Shown: positions 1-7,143 of the stretch, piece after piece
Layout of the letters: the number at the start of each line of letters is the position of its first letter
Numbering within the stretch: position 1 is the stretch's first letter
Source of the DNA: Halorhodospira sp.
GTDB taxonomy: Bacteria > Pseudomonadota > Gammaproteobacteria > Nitrococcales > Halorhodospiraceae
Direction: 5' to 3'
DNA length: 8,548 nucleotides
Assembly (NCBI GenBank): GCA_007121755.1
Contig: SKJZ01000180.1
Coordinates: 1 to 8,548 of the forward strand
Program-made: the position numbers and the translations under genes
Notes under the pieces: model-generated
What the model saw: the letters and a program-made list of their open reading frames with translations, nothing else
The model's database searches: none
Told to the model about the DNA's origin: nothing

Positions 1-128
1 GCGCGCCCTATCGGGCCTGGTCCGGCTGCGGACCGCGGCTCCGCTTAACGTCCCACGCGGATGTCCCCGGTGCCGGCCCCCCTTCCCGCAAGGCGGACCA
101 CAGCCGGGTTTATTGATCGGGAGGGCAT
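1..128. other. Left-edge non-coding stretch with hairpin and RBS
   Basis: I see no convincing gene here. One + frame ends in TAA at 46-48 and another in TGA at 114-116, so the end of an upstream gene is possible but not recognisable. Positions 19-34 form a perfect 6-bp stem (GGTCCG/CGGACC) with loop GCTG. No T-run follows, so it is at best a weak terminator or leader hairpin. The ribosome binding site GGGAGGG (119-125) sits 3-4 nt before the ATG at 129 and supports that start. Confidence 0.4.
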
Positions 129-1283
129 ATGACCCAAGGTGGCCGAACGTGGCGTGTTGCGGTGATGCCGGGAGACGGCATCGGTCCGGAGGTGATGGAC
201 GCGGCCCTGGAGGTCCTCGCCGCCCTGCCCGCACCGCGGTTCCGATGGACGAAGCTGGAGTGGCCCTCCCACCAGTGGCATCAAGCCCACGGCGAGATGA
301 TGCCCGCCGATTGGCGCGCGCAACTCTCCGGCTTTGACGCCTTGCTGATGGGGGCGTTGGGCGATCCCGGTCCCGCCGACGATCCGGGGCGCTATTACCT
401 TCCCGACGGGGTCTCACTGGCGCCGCTGTTACAGTTGCGCAAAGGGTTCGATCTGTGGGCCTGCGAGCGCCCGGCGGCTCCGATGCCTGGGGCACCCAAC
501 TATCTCTCCGATCCGCGATCGCTGGAGACCGACATGCTCGTGATTCGCGAGAACAGCGAAGGCGAGTATGTCGACCAGGGCGGGCGCCTCGCCCCCGGTA
601 CACCGAGGGAGACGGCGACACAACTGGAGGTCTTCACCCGAACCGCGACGGAGCGGATTATCCGGCACGCCTTCGAGCGGGCGCGGTCGCGCGCCGACGA
701 TCGGCGCGCCGGGCGGCGCGCGGGCAAACGCTTCCCCTATCCCGGTGGCGGCGCCGAGGCCGCCGTCTGCGTGGTGACGAAGCGCAATGCGGTGCAATAC
801 GCCGGGGAAATGTGGAGCGAAATCTTCGGTGAAGTGGCGGCGGAGTACCCCGAGGTTGCGACCCACCACGAGTTGATCGATGCCTGTTGCATGAAATTCA
901 TCACGGCGCCCTGGATCTTTGACGTCGTGGTGGCGAGCAATCTCCACGGCGACATTTTGACGGATCTGGCCGCGGTCCTCGCCGGTGGCATGGGCGTTGC
1001 GCCCTCGGTCAACATCAATCCCACTGATCGCTCCGTGCCGCCCCTGTTCGAGCCGACCCACGGCAGTGCGCCGGATATTGCCGGCCGGGGTATCGCGCAC
1101 CCCGCGGCCATGGTGCTGACCGCCGCGAGTATGTTGGAGTGGATGGGGGAGGTTGACGAAGAGGCCGCCCAAGCCGCCGCCTCGGTCCGTCGTGCGGTGG
1201 CGGAGGATCTTGCCGAGCACGGCGTATCCGGGCGCGCCACCGAAGATGTGGCCCGCTCCATCGCCGGCCGGGTAAGCGGCTGA
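129..1283 (+). CDS. Isocitrate/isopropylmalate-family dehydrogenase, tartrate/D-malate type
   Basis: This is a 384-residue NAD-dependent beta-hydroxyacid oxidative decarboxylase, which oxidises a 2-hydroxyacid such as D-malate or tartrate and then decarboxylates it in the cytoplasm. The N-terminal PGDGIGPE motif (14-21) is the family start. Catalytic positions are Tyr147 (ENSEGEY), Lys218 (TKRN) and the metal-binding Asp251, Asp275 and Asp279 (NLHGDILTD). Arg104, Arg114 and Arg140 fit the substrate carboxylate arginines. The loop EPTHGSAPDIAGRG (308-321) with Asp316-Ile317 predicts NAD rather than NADP. The ENSEGEY form and spacing resemble tartrate dehydrogenase/D-malate dehydrogenase more than LeuB or Icd, and no leuCD or TCA gene is adjacent. 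An Arg/Gly-rich insertion lies at about 188-210. The ATG is chosen from the GGGAGGG ribosome binding site. The family call is firm; the exact substrate is inferred. Confidence 0.88.
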   Translation: MTQGGRTWRVAVMPGDGIGPEVMDAALEVLAALPAPRFRWTKLEWPSHQWHQAHGEMMPADWRAQLSGFDALLMGALGDPGPADDPGRYYLPDGVSLAPLLQLRKGFDLWACERPAAPMPGAPNYLSDPRSLETDMLVIRENSEGEYVDQGGRLAPGTPRETATQLEVFTRTATERIIRHAFERARSRADDRRAGRRAGKRFPYPGGGAEAAVCVVTKRNAVQYAGEMWSEIFGEVAAEYPEVATHHELIDACCMKFITAPWIFDVVVASNLHGDILTDLAAVLAGGMGVAPSVNINPTDRSVPPLFEPTHGSAPDIAGRGIAHPAAMVLTAASMLEWMGEVDEEAAQAAASVRRAVAEDLAEHGVSGRATEDVARSIAGRVSG

Positions 1284-1368
1284 TAAACTGTGTTGTATAT
1301 GTCCGGCCGCGAGTCCGTTGTAGACGGGCGGTATCGAACAAAGAATAAGCACACCATACGGAGGAAGC
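1284..1368 (+). promoter_or_regulatory. Intergenic leader with weak promoter and RBS
   Basis: These 85 bp separate the dehydrogenase from the aminotransferase. A possible promoter is TTGTAG (1318-1323), a 17-bp spacer and AAGAAT (1341-1346); both boxes match the sigma-70 consensus poorly. An imperfect hairpin GTCCGT/ACGGGC (1313-1318 with 1324-1329, one G-T pair) lacks a T-run, so it is not a clear terminator. GGAGG (1360-1364) is a strong ribosome binding site for the ATG at 1369. Co-transcription of the two genes remains possible. Confidence 0.3.
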
Positions 1369-2646
1369 ATGGACCAAAACCGTGGTGAGGATGGGTCCGG
1401 ACGGTTGTCGCCGCTTCTGAAACAGTCGAGCGGCGTGATTGCCGAGCGCGGGGAGGGCGCTTACATCATCGGCCGGGACGGACGCCGTTATCTCGACTTC
1501 ACCTCCGGCATCGGTGTCACCGCAACGGGGCACTGCCACCCCAAGGTGGTGGAGGCCGTGCAGAAGCAGGCGGCCCAATTGGTCCACGCCCAGTACGCCA
1601 TTGTTCGCCACCCCCGTTTGTTGGAGTTGAGCGAGCGCCTCGCCGCACGCATGCCGGGCGGAATCGACAGCCTCTTTTTCTCCAACGCCGGCACCGAGGC
1701 GTGCGAGGCGGCGCTGCGTCTGGCGCGCCACGCCACCAAGCGGCCCAATATCATCGTCTTTCAAGGCGGGTTCCACGGGAGGACCATGGGATCGCTCTCT
1801 ATGACCACCTCCAGCGTCGCGCTGCGCGGGGGTCTCCAGCCGATGATGGGCGGCGTCGTGGTGGCGCCGTTCCCCAACGCCTACCGGTACGGTTGGAGCG
1901 AAGAGGAGAGCACCGCCTTCTGCCTGCGCGAGTTGGACCATATCTTCGCCACCTACTCCACTCCGGCGGAGACCGCCGCCTTCTTTGTCGAGCCGATCCA
2001 GGGGGAGTCGGGCTACGTCCCGGCCAACGCCGCCTTTATGCAGGGCCTGCGGGAGCGCGCCGACCGTCACGGCATGCTGCTTATCGTTGACGAGGTGCAG
2101 ACCGGGTACGGGCGTACCGGCACCTTCTGGGCGCACGAGCGCTTCGGTGCTCAGCCGGATGTTGTGGTGACCGCCAAGGGGCTGGCCAGCGGTTATCCGC
2201 TCTCCGCCGTGGGGGCCTCCGCGGAGTTGATGGGCAAAGGGTGGCCCGGCTCCCAGGGCGGGACTTACGGCGGGAATGCGGTCTCGTGCGCCGCCGCGCT
2301 GGCTACCTTGGATGTTATCGAGGAAGAGGGGTTAGTGGAGAATGCGGCCGTTCAGGGAGAGCGGTTGCGGAGCGGCCTGGAAGATTTGCGCCGGAGCCAT
2401 GCGGCCATCGGGGATGTGCGTGGCGCCGGACTCCTGTTGGGGACGGAGATCGTCGATGGTGACGGGAAACCGGACGGGGAGCGGGCGCAGCGCCTGCTCC
2501 AGGCCATGGAAGAGCGGGAGGTGTTGATGATCCGTTGCGGCCCGCACGGTCAGGTGGTGCGTTGGCTGCCGCCGTTGATCGTCAATGAGGCGGAGATTGA
2601 CAGGGCGGTCGACGCTTTCGCCGATGCTTTGAAAGCCACTACTTGA
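1369..2646 (+). CDS. Class III PLP aminotransferase (4-aminobutyrate aminotransferase-like)
   Basis: This is a 425-residue fold-type I aminotransferase of class III, the group containing GabT, acetylornithine and other omega-amino acid transaminases. It moves an amino group from an omega-amine or amino acid to a 2-oxoacid using pyridoxal phosphate (PLP). The phosphate-binding SNAGTEA lies at 105-111, the ring-stacking FHG at 135-137, VEPIQGE with Glu208 at 207-213, and DEVQTGYGRTG with Asp241 at 241-251. The Schiff-base lysine is Lys270 in TAKGLASGYP, and the second-subunit Thr299 is in GGTYGGN. Length matches GabT (about 425). The ATG follows GGAGG by 4 nt. No gabD or arginine gene is adjacent, so substrate cannot be assigned. 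The neighbours are a tartrate/D-malate-type dehydrogenase upstream and a phospholipid methyltransferase downstream. Confidence 0.9.
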   Translation: MDQNRGEDGSGRLSPLLKQSSGVIAERGEGAYIIGRDGRRYLDFTSGIGVTATGHCHPKVVEAVQKQAAQLVHAQYAIVRHPRLLELSERLAARMPGGIDSLFFSNAGTEACEAALRLARHATKRPNIIVFQGGFHGRTMGSLSMTTSSVALRGGLQPMMGGVVVAPFPNAYRYGWSEEESTAFCLRELDHIFATYSTPAETAAFFVEPIQGESGYVPANAAFMQGLRERADRHGMLLIVDEVQTGYGRTGTFWAHERFGAQPDVVVTAKGLASGYPLSAVGASAELMGKGWPGSQGGTYGGNAVSCAAALATLDVIEEEGLVENAAVQGERLRSGLEDLRRSHAAIGDVRGAGLLLGTEIVDGDGKPDGERAQRLLQAMEEREVLMIRCGPHGQVVRWLPPLIVNEAEIDRAVDAFADALKATT

Positions 2647-2675
2647 ATATTCGGACGGAGAGAGGTGTTGTCTCC

Positions 2676-3332
2676 ATGGATTTATCATCCATTCGCAACG
2701 CATACCGGCGCTACGCCAAGTATTACGACAAGGTTTTCGGTCCAGTCTTCGCCCCGGGCCGACGGTTGACGATGGAGTACATCAACGCCGAGCCGCAGCG
2801 GCGCATCCTTGAGGTCGGTGTGGGCACCGGCATCTCATTGCCCGATTACCGGGACGACGTCACCGTGGTGGGGATCGATGTCAGCCCCGATATGTTGGAG
2901 GTGGCCCGCCGGAGAGTGGCGGAGGAGGGCCTGCGGCAGGTCGAGGGGCTGCACGAGATGGACGCCGAGTCACTGGAGTTTCCGGACGACAGCTTCGATG
3001 TCGTGGTTGCCATGTACGTCGCGTCCGTCGTACCCAACCCCCAGCAGTTCATTGATGAGATGCGCCGGGTCTGCCGGCCCGGCGGCGATATTCTGATTAT
3101 CAACCACTTCGCGTCCGAACATCCGGTGTTGCGGAGAATGGAGCAGACCCTCAAGCCGCTCTCCAAGGTCTTGGGGTTCCGCACTGACATGGATCTCGAA
3201 GACTTGCCTCAACTGCCGGACTTCCAACGGATAGGGGTGCATCCGACGAACCTCTTCGGCTACTGGAAACTGGTCCACTACCGTAACGGGCCAGTGGAGG
3301 ATATCGAGGAGCCGTTGGCCATGGCCGGCTAG
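2676..3332 (+). CDS. pmtA: Phosphatidylethanolamine N-methyltransferase-like SAM methyltransferase
   Basis: This is a 218-residue class I S-adenosylmethionine methyltransferase. Motif I is LEVGVGTG (45-52), the acidic ribose-binding residue is Asp68 in VGIDVS, and the post-motif region runs through DDSFDVVVAMYVASVVP (104-120). The N-terminal segment with YDKVFGPVFAPGR (17-29), plus NHFASEHP (143-150), resembles Rhodobacter-type PmtA, which methylates PE three times to PC at the inner membrane surface. The convergent neighbour is psd, which makes PE, and this supports the assignment. Start choice: an in-frame TTG at 2643 overlaps the previous stop, but the ATG at 2676 lies 10 nt after GGAGAGAGG (2657-2665) and begins where family homology begins. 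Its TAG stop shares a CTAG with the psd stop. A UbiE-like or other lipid methyltransferase is the alternative. Confidence 0.75.
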   Translation: MDLSSIRNAYRRYAKYYDKVFGPVFAPGRRLTMEYINAEPQRRILEVGVGTGISLPDYRDDVTVVGIDVSPDMLEVARRRVAEEGLRQVEGLHEMDAESLEFPDDSFDVVVAMYVASVVPNPQQFIDEMRRVCRPGGDILIINHFASEHPVLRRMEQTLKPLSKVLGFRTDMDLEDLPQLPDFQRIGVHPTNLFGYWKLVHYRNGPVEDIEEPLAMAG

Positions 3333-4222
3333 TGACAACTCCGGCCGATCTCCATCCCCATCCGTAATGCGCTGCCGGGAGCCAGTTCAGGGCGCCACGC
3401 CACCCGGCCGTCCTCGAAGAGCAGGATCACCGTCGATCCGAGGTTGAACCGCCCCAATTCGTCTCCGCGCCGGAGCGCTACCTCGCCGTTGGACGGCAGG
3501 GGCGCCGCGTCCCCGCGTCCTCGTGGAGAGAGCGGCCCGCCCCATGCCGTCTCCATCAGGCCGACGTTCACCGCGCCGACCAGGATCACCGCAACGGTTC
3601 CGGCGTCGCTCTCCCACACGGTTACCAGCCGCTCGTTGCGTAGAAAGAGTCCGGGGAGGGCGCGAACCGCGGCGGGCGCCACGGTGAGCAACCGCCCCGG
3701 TACGTGGATGGCGCTCAGCAGCCGGCCGTCGCGGGGGGCGTGGATGCGATGGTAGTCGCGGGGCGAGAGGTAGATGGTTATGAATGCCCCGTTTCGGAAG
3801 GGGTGGGAGGGGCCGGCGGCGCCCGCCAACAATTCTGCGGCGGAGTAGTGGTGGCCTTTGGCCTGTAGGATGCCTTCGCCGTCCAGGCGCCCCACCGCGC
3901 TGACTGTGCCGTCGCAAGGAGCGATCACGGCCTTCGGGTTATCCGCCAGAGGGCGTGCGTCCGCCGCCAGCGCCCGGGTAAAGAGGGCATTGAACGTCGG
4001 GTACGACTCCGGTCGCGGATCTTCCGCTTCGGTAAGGTCGATCCCGTAGCGGCGCACGAAGAATCGGTTCAGCGGGTTCTTCAGCCAAGGGCGGCGGCTG
4101 TTGGCGACCGCCCGCGTAATCTTCGACAAAATCCTGGTCGGTAGAAGCCGGTGGCAGGCGGCTGCGATATGGTCGATTCTAGTCGGAGAGGGCTCTCCCC
4201 TGGGCCGTTCGGATCCGTTCAT
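3329..4222 (-). CDS. psd: Phosphatidylserine decarboxylase proenzyme
   Basis: This 297-residue pyruvoyl enzyme decarboxylates phosphatidylserine to phosphatidylethanolamine at the inner membrane. The proenzyme cleaves itself in the LGST motif (261-264); Ser263 becomes the pyruvoyl group of the short alpha chain. The Asp-His-Ser triad is visible as Asp104 (APCDGTVS), His161 (DYHRIHAP) and Ser263, in the same order and spacing as E. coli Asp90/His147/Ser254. YPTFNALFTRAL (74-85) and VGAVNVGLMET (215-225) are further family blocks. Its ATG overlaps the stop of the upstream SCO gene as ATGA (4219-4222), and GGGAG about 6 nt upstream is a good ribosome binding site, so the two genes are probably translationally coupled. 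It converges with the PmtA-like gene, which would use its product. Confidence 0.95.
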   Translation of the reverse strand: MNGSERPRGEPSPTRIDHIAAACHRLLPTRILSKITRAVANSRRPWLKNPLNRFFVRRYGIDLTEAEDPRPESYPTFNALFTRALAADARPLADNPKAVIAPCDGTVSAVGRLDGEGILQAKGHHYSAAELLAGAAGPSHPFRNGAFITIYLSPRDYHRIHAPRDGRLLSAIHVPGRLLTVAPAAVRALPGLFLRNERLVTVWESDAGTVAVILVGAVNVGLMETAWGGPLSPRGRGDAAPLPSNGEVALRRGDELGRFNLGSTVILLFEDGRVAWRPELAPGSALRMGMEIGRSCH

Positions 4223-4860
4223 TGACGCTCCCAGTGGTGTCGGATTGCAGCGATATCTTCGGCGATGGCGGCAGGTTGGTGGGGTGGAGTGAAGAGTGCT
4301 TGAAGCTTCCCTTCAGGGTTGATCAGCAGAATGGCGGCGCTATGGTCAATGGTGTAGGAGTCGCCGTAATCCCGGCGCTGGTGGGCAATGCCGAGACTGC
4401 CGGTCAGCTTCCGGATTTCGCCCATCTCGCCGGTAACCCCGGTAAAGCGAGGGTGAAAGAAGGAGACATAGCCCGCCAACTGTTCGGTAGTGTCGCGCTC
4501 CGGATCGACCGAGATGAATGCTACCTCGATATCGCCGGTCGCGCGTTCCCCCATTCGTTCCACCACCATTGCCAAGGCGGAAAGCGTTTGAGGGCAGACA
4601 TCGGGGCAGTAGGTGAACCCGAAGTTGAGCAGGGTCCAGTTGTCTTCGAACCTCTTTGGTGTGAATGGTGCGCCGCTATGGTCCAATAAGTTGAAATCGG
4701 CCATCGGTCGCCCACCCTCTAGGTAGGTGCCCGCTATCCGGGGCGGCTCCGGCGGCGTCCGCTCCAGGCCAGCGGCCAGCCAAGCCCCGGCGGCCGCGGC
4801 GGCGGCGGCCACAGCGACGAACAGTAAAGTGCGACCGGTACGCGACAGCGACGTGGCCAT
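4219..4860 (-). CDS. SCO1/SenC family membrane-anchored copper/thioredoxin-fold protein
   Basis: This 213-residue protein has one N-terminal transmembrane segment (about 12-31, Ala-rich) and a periplasmic thioredoxin-like domain. The copper-binding and redox signature is CPDVC (Cys85, Cys89) plus the distal His173 in TIDHSA. Known SCO1/SenC proteins deliver copper to the CuA site of cytochrome c oxidase subunit II or maintain its thiols. Other family blocks are LLNFGFTYCPDVCPQTL (77-93), FISVDPERDT (115-124) and FFHPRF (134-139). The ATG at 4860 is preferred because it gives a normal signal-anchor start. An in-frame start at 4944 would add 28 residues and run into prmB. The ribosome binding site at 4860 is weak. 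No oxidase or heme-A genes are in view. psd follows with a 4-bp overlap. Confidence 0.9.
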   Translation of the reverse strand: MATSLSRTGRTLLFVAVAAAAAAAGAWLAAGLERTPPEPPRIAGTYLEGGRPMADFNLLDHSGAPFTPKRFEDNWTLLNFGFTYCPDVCPQTLSALAMVVERMGERATGDIEVAFISVDPERDTTEQLAGYVSFFHPRFTGVTGEMGEIRKLTGSLGIAHQRRDYGDSYTIDHSAAILLINPEGKLQALFTPPHQPAAIAEDIAAIRHHWERQ

Positions 4861-4926
4861 TGAACGAAGACCTGCGGAAAGAAGACGGACAACCCATAAT
4901 AATATCAGCGACGACGGAGAGGCGCC
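4861..4926. promoter_or_regulatory. Divergent promoter region between the SCO gene and prmB
   Basis: These 66 bp lie between divergently transcribed starts. The AT-rich core 4896-4905 (ATAATAATAT) offers CATAAT (4895-4900) as a -10 box for prmB and, read on the other strand, TATTAT as a -10 for the SCO/psd pair. I see no good -35 for either direction. GGAGAGG (4916-4922) is the prmB ribosome binding site, 4 nt before its TTG start. Confidence 0.4.
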
Positions 4927-5838
4927 TTGGAACCGATCGACCACGTTCCCGAAGAGCTACAGACCGTGCGTGATCTTGTGCGGTACGCGGCCAGCCGTTT
5001 CAACGAAGGCGGCCTGGTTTTCGGTCACGGTACCGATAACGCGCTGGATGAAGCGGCTGCTTTGGTATTGCACGTACTCCACCTGCCGGTGGACCTGCCC
5101 GACGGGTACTGGGAGGCGAAGTTGACCCGTAGTGAGCGCGAAGCGGTTATGGCGCGGGTCCGGCGCCGCATCGAGGAGCGGTTGCCGCTGCCGTACATTA
5201 CGCACGAGGCGTGGTTCGCCGGTCTGCCGTTCTATGTCGATCGGCGGGTTCTGGTACCTCGCTCGCCGCTGGCGGAGTGGATTGAGCAAGGCTTTCAGCC
5301 TTGGTTGGATCCTGATGCGGTGGAGCGGGTACTGGATATCGGCACCGGCTCTGGCTGTATTGCCATTGCCTGCGCCTACGCCTTTCCCGACGCCTGCATC
5401 GACGCCACCGATGCCGATGCCGATGCGCTCGAAGTGGCGGCCATCAATGTCCAGCGCCACCAGGTGGCCGACCGTGTCGCATTGCTCCGGAGCGATCTGT
5501 TCGAGGGGGTTCCGAAAGAACGCTACCAATTGATCATCAGCAACCCGCCCTATGTGGACCGTGACGAGATGGAGAGGCTGCCCCCCGAGTACCGGCGGGA
5601 ACCCCGAACGGCCCTTGCGGCGGGTGAAGACGGCTTGGATGTGGTACGGCGGATGTTGGCCGGAGCAGGCGGGTATCTCGCCGAAGACGGTGTCCTGATC
5701 GTCGAGGTCGGCTACTCCGCCGAGGCCTTGGAGTATGCCTTTCCGGATGTGCCGTTTCTGTGGCTGGAATTGGAGCGGGGTGGCCACGGGGTGTTTATGT
5801 TTACCCTGCAGCAACTTCGAGAGGCGGGGTTCTGCTGA
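4927..5838 (+). CDS. prmB: Ribosomal protein L3 N5-glutamine methyltransferase
   Basis: This 303-residue enzyme uses S-adenosylmethionine to methylate a glutamine side chain of 50S ribosomal protein L3 in the cytoplasm. SAM motif I is DIGTGSGCIAIA (137-148) and the catalytic NPPY is at 206-209 in IISNPPYVD. The segment VLVPRSPLAEWI (108-119) separates PrmB from PrmC/HemK, which usually carries PRPETE there. The N-terminal helical domain (1-90) binds the protein substrate. It starts with TTG, supported by GGAGAGG (4916-4922); no in-frame ATG nearby keeps the conserved N-terminus. A GATGCC hexamer repeats almost three times at 5410-5426, encoding the Asp-Ala run after motif II, without disrupting the fold. 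The next gene begins 1 nt after the stop, so the two are likely co-translated. Confidence 0.93.
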   Translation: MEPIDHVPEELQTVRDLVRYAASRFNEGGLVFGHGTDNALDEAAALVLHVLHLPVDLPDGYWEAKLTRSEREAVMARVRRRIEERLPLPYITHEAWFAGLPFYVDRRVLVPRSPLAEWIEQGFQPWLDPDAVERVLDIGTGSGCIAIACAYAFPDACIDATDADADALEVAAINVQRHQVADRVALLRSDLFEGVPKERYQLIISNPPYVDRDEMERLPPEYRREPRTALAAGEDGLDVVRRMLAGAGGYLAEDGVLIVEVGYSAEALEYAFPDVPFLWLELERGGHGVFMFTLQQLREAGFC

Positions 5839-5839
5839 T

Positions 5840-7132
5840 ATGTGCCGGGGCGTCATAACTGCCATCACAGCCGTGCTTGTTACGCTGGTCCTTGCAGGTT
5901 GCGGCGTCAATCCGGTTACCGGAGAGCGCGAACTTCGCCTCATCTCCCAGAGCGAGGAGATCGCTATCGGCGAAGAGCACTACGGTCCGACGCAGCAGTC
6001 GTTGGGAGGGCCGTACAACGCGGATCCGGAATTGGTCGAGTATGTCCGCCGGATCGGCCATCGGGTGGCTGAGCAGAGTGGCCGCCCCGGCCTGCCGTAC
6101 GAGTTCGCGGTCCTCAACGACTCCATCCCCAATGCGTGGGCGCTGCCCGGCGGTAAGATCGCCATCAACCGCGGCCTGTTGCTGGCGATGGAGAATGAGG
6201 CGGAGTTGGCCGCGGTGCTGGGCCACGAGATTACGCACTCCGCCGCACGCCATGGGGCGCAGCGGATAGAACGGGGGGTCGTCCTTCAAGCCGGCGTCGC
6301 TGTGGCCGGTTTGGCCACCCGCGATCACGAGTTGCACGCATTGATCGTCGGCGGCGCCGGCCTGGGAGCGGTTCTGATCAGCCAGAAATACTCCCGGAAT
6401 GCCGAGTTAGAGGCGGACTACCATGGTACCCGGTCCATGGCCGCGGCGGGCTACGATCCCGCCGGCGCGGTCACGCTGCAGGAGAAGTTTGTTCAGTTGG
6501 CCGATGCCGGTGATCGGGGTTGGTTGGACGGCCTCTTTGCCAGCCACCCGCCGTCTGACGAGCGCGTCGAGGCCAACCGCAGGACGGCCCGTGAGTTGCG
6601 AGACAAGCACAGTGATGAGTTTCCCCACGGTTTAGGCGTGGAGCGGTACGCGAGCCACACGCGCCGGCTGCACGAGACCCAGGACGCCTATGCCGCCTAC
6701 GACGAGGGGCGGCGCGCCTTGGCGGACGGCGACGCCGCCCGCGCATTGGTCCTGGCCGACCGTGCCGTGTTGGCGCATGAGGGGGAGGCGGCCTTCCATG
6801 CTTTGCGCGGCGCGGCATTGGTCCGGCTCGACCGTGACGACGAGGCGGCGGGAGCCTTGGATCGTGCTCTCTCCCTTAACGATGGATACTTTGCCATACA
6901 TCTGGAGCGCGGCTTGCTGGCGGAGCAGCGGGGAGAATGGCGTCTGGCCCGCAGCCACCTAGAGCGGTCCAATCAGCTTCTGCCCAACGCTCCGGCTCAC
7001 TTTACCCTGGGTGCTCTGGCCGAACGCCGGGGCGATGGCGACGCGGCGTCCCGGCACTACCGAGCCGCCGCACAGTCCGACAGTGGCTACGGTCGCCGGG
7101 CTCGCGAGGCGTTGGTGCGGCTGGAAGGGTAG
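5840..7132 (+). CDS. M48 zinc metalloprotease lipoprotein with C-terminal TPR array (BepA-like)
   Basis: This 430-residue protein is predicted to be an outer-membrane lipoprotein facing the periplasm. The signal peptide ends in lipobox LAGC with Cys21; Gly at +2 does not signal inner-membrane retention. GVNPVTGERELRLIS (22-36) is the usual start of M48C proteases. The zinc site is HEITH (129-133), Glu189 (ELEAD) is the third ligand, and His236 (ASHPPSDER) matches the regulatory histidine switch of BepA. About four TPR-like 34-residue repeats fill 283-425. BepA of E. coli, with the same order of domains, degrades or assists stalled outer-membrane proteins such as LptD; a similar role here is inferred. 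ATG at 5840 is chosen because it opens the lipoprotein signal; a longer in-frame start at 5735 lies inside prmB. It faces the HU-LysM gene tail to tail with only 11 bp between. Confidence 0.9.
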   Translation: MCRGVITAITAVLVTLVLAGCGVNPVTGERELRLISQSEEIAIGEEHYGPTQQSLGGPYNADPELVEYVRRIGHRVAEQSGRPGLPYEFAVLNDSIPNAWALPGGKIAINRGLLLAMENEAELAAVLGHEITHSAARHGAQRIERGVVLQAGVAVAGLATRDHELHALIVGGAGLGAVLISQKYSRNAELEADYHGTRSMAAAGYDPAGAVTLQEKFVQLADAGDRGWLDGLFASHPPSDERVEANRRTARELRDKHSDEFPHGLGVERYASHTRRLHETQDAYAAYDEGRRALADGDAARALVLADRAVLAHEGEAAFHALRGAALVRLDRDDEAAGALDRALSLNDGYFAIHLERGLLAEQRGEWRLARSHLERSNQLLPNAPAHFTLGALAERRGDGDAASRHYRAAAQSDSGYGRRAREALVRLEG

Positions 7133-7143
7133 GGGGGCGGTAT

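Noticed and set aside
19..34. Hairpin as intrinsic terminator
   Set aside because: The stem is perfect but no T-run follows on either strand, and no upstream gene is confirmed.
429..1370. 313-codon open frame on the minus strand
   Set aside because: It is antisense to the well-supported dehydrogenase. Its product is His/Arg/Gly-rich with no recognisable domain, as expected for a GC-rich antisense frame.
1015..2136. 373-codon minus-strand frame
   Set aside because: It spans the end of the dehydrogenase and much of the aminotransferase in antisense, with low-complexity Arg/Gly/Pro content and no domain.
4861..4944. 28-residue N-terminal extension of the SCO protein
   Set aside because: It would place the start inside prmB and ahead of the natural signal anchor. 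ATG at 4860 gives the usual SCO1 layout.
5410..5426. GATGCC hexamer repeat as a variable repeat
   Set aside because: Fewer than three copies, in frame, and in a region where PrmB normally has Asp/Ala-rich sequence of equal length.
4957..5943. 328-codon minus-strand frame
   Set aside because: It is antisense to prmB and the start of the M48 gene. Both sense genes have catalytic motifs and the antisense product has none.
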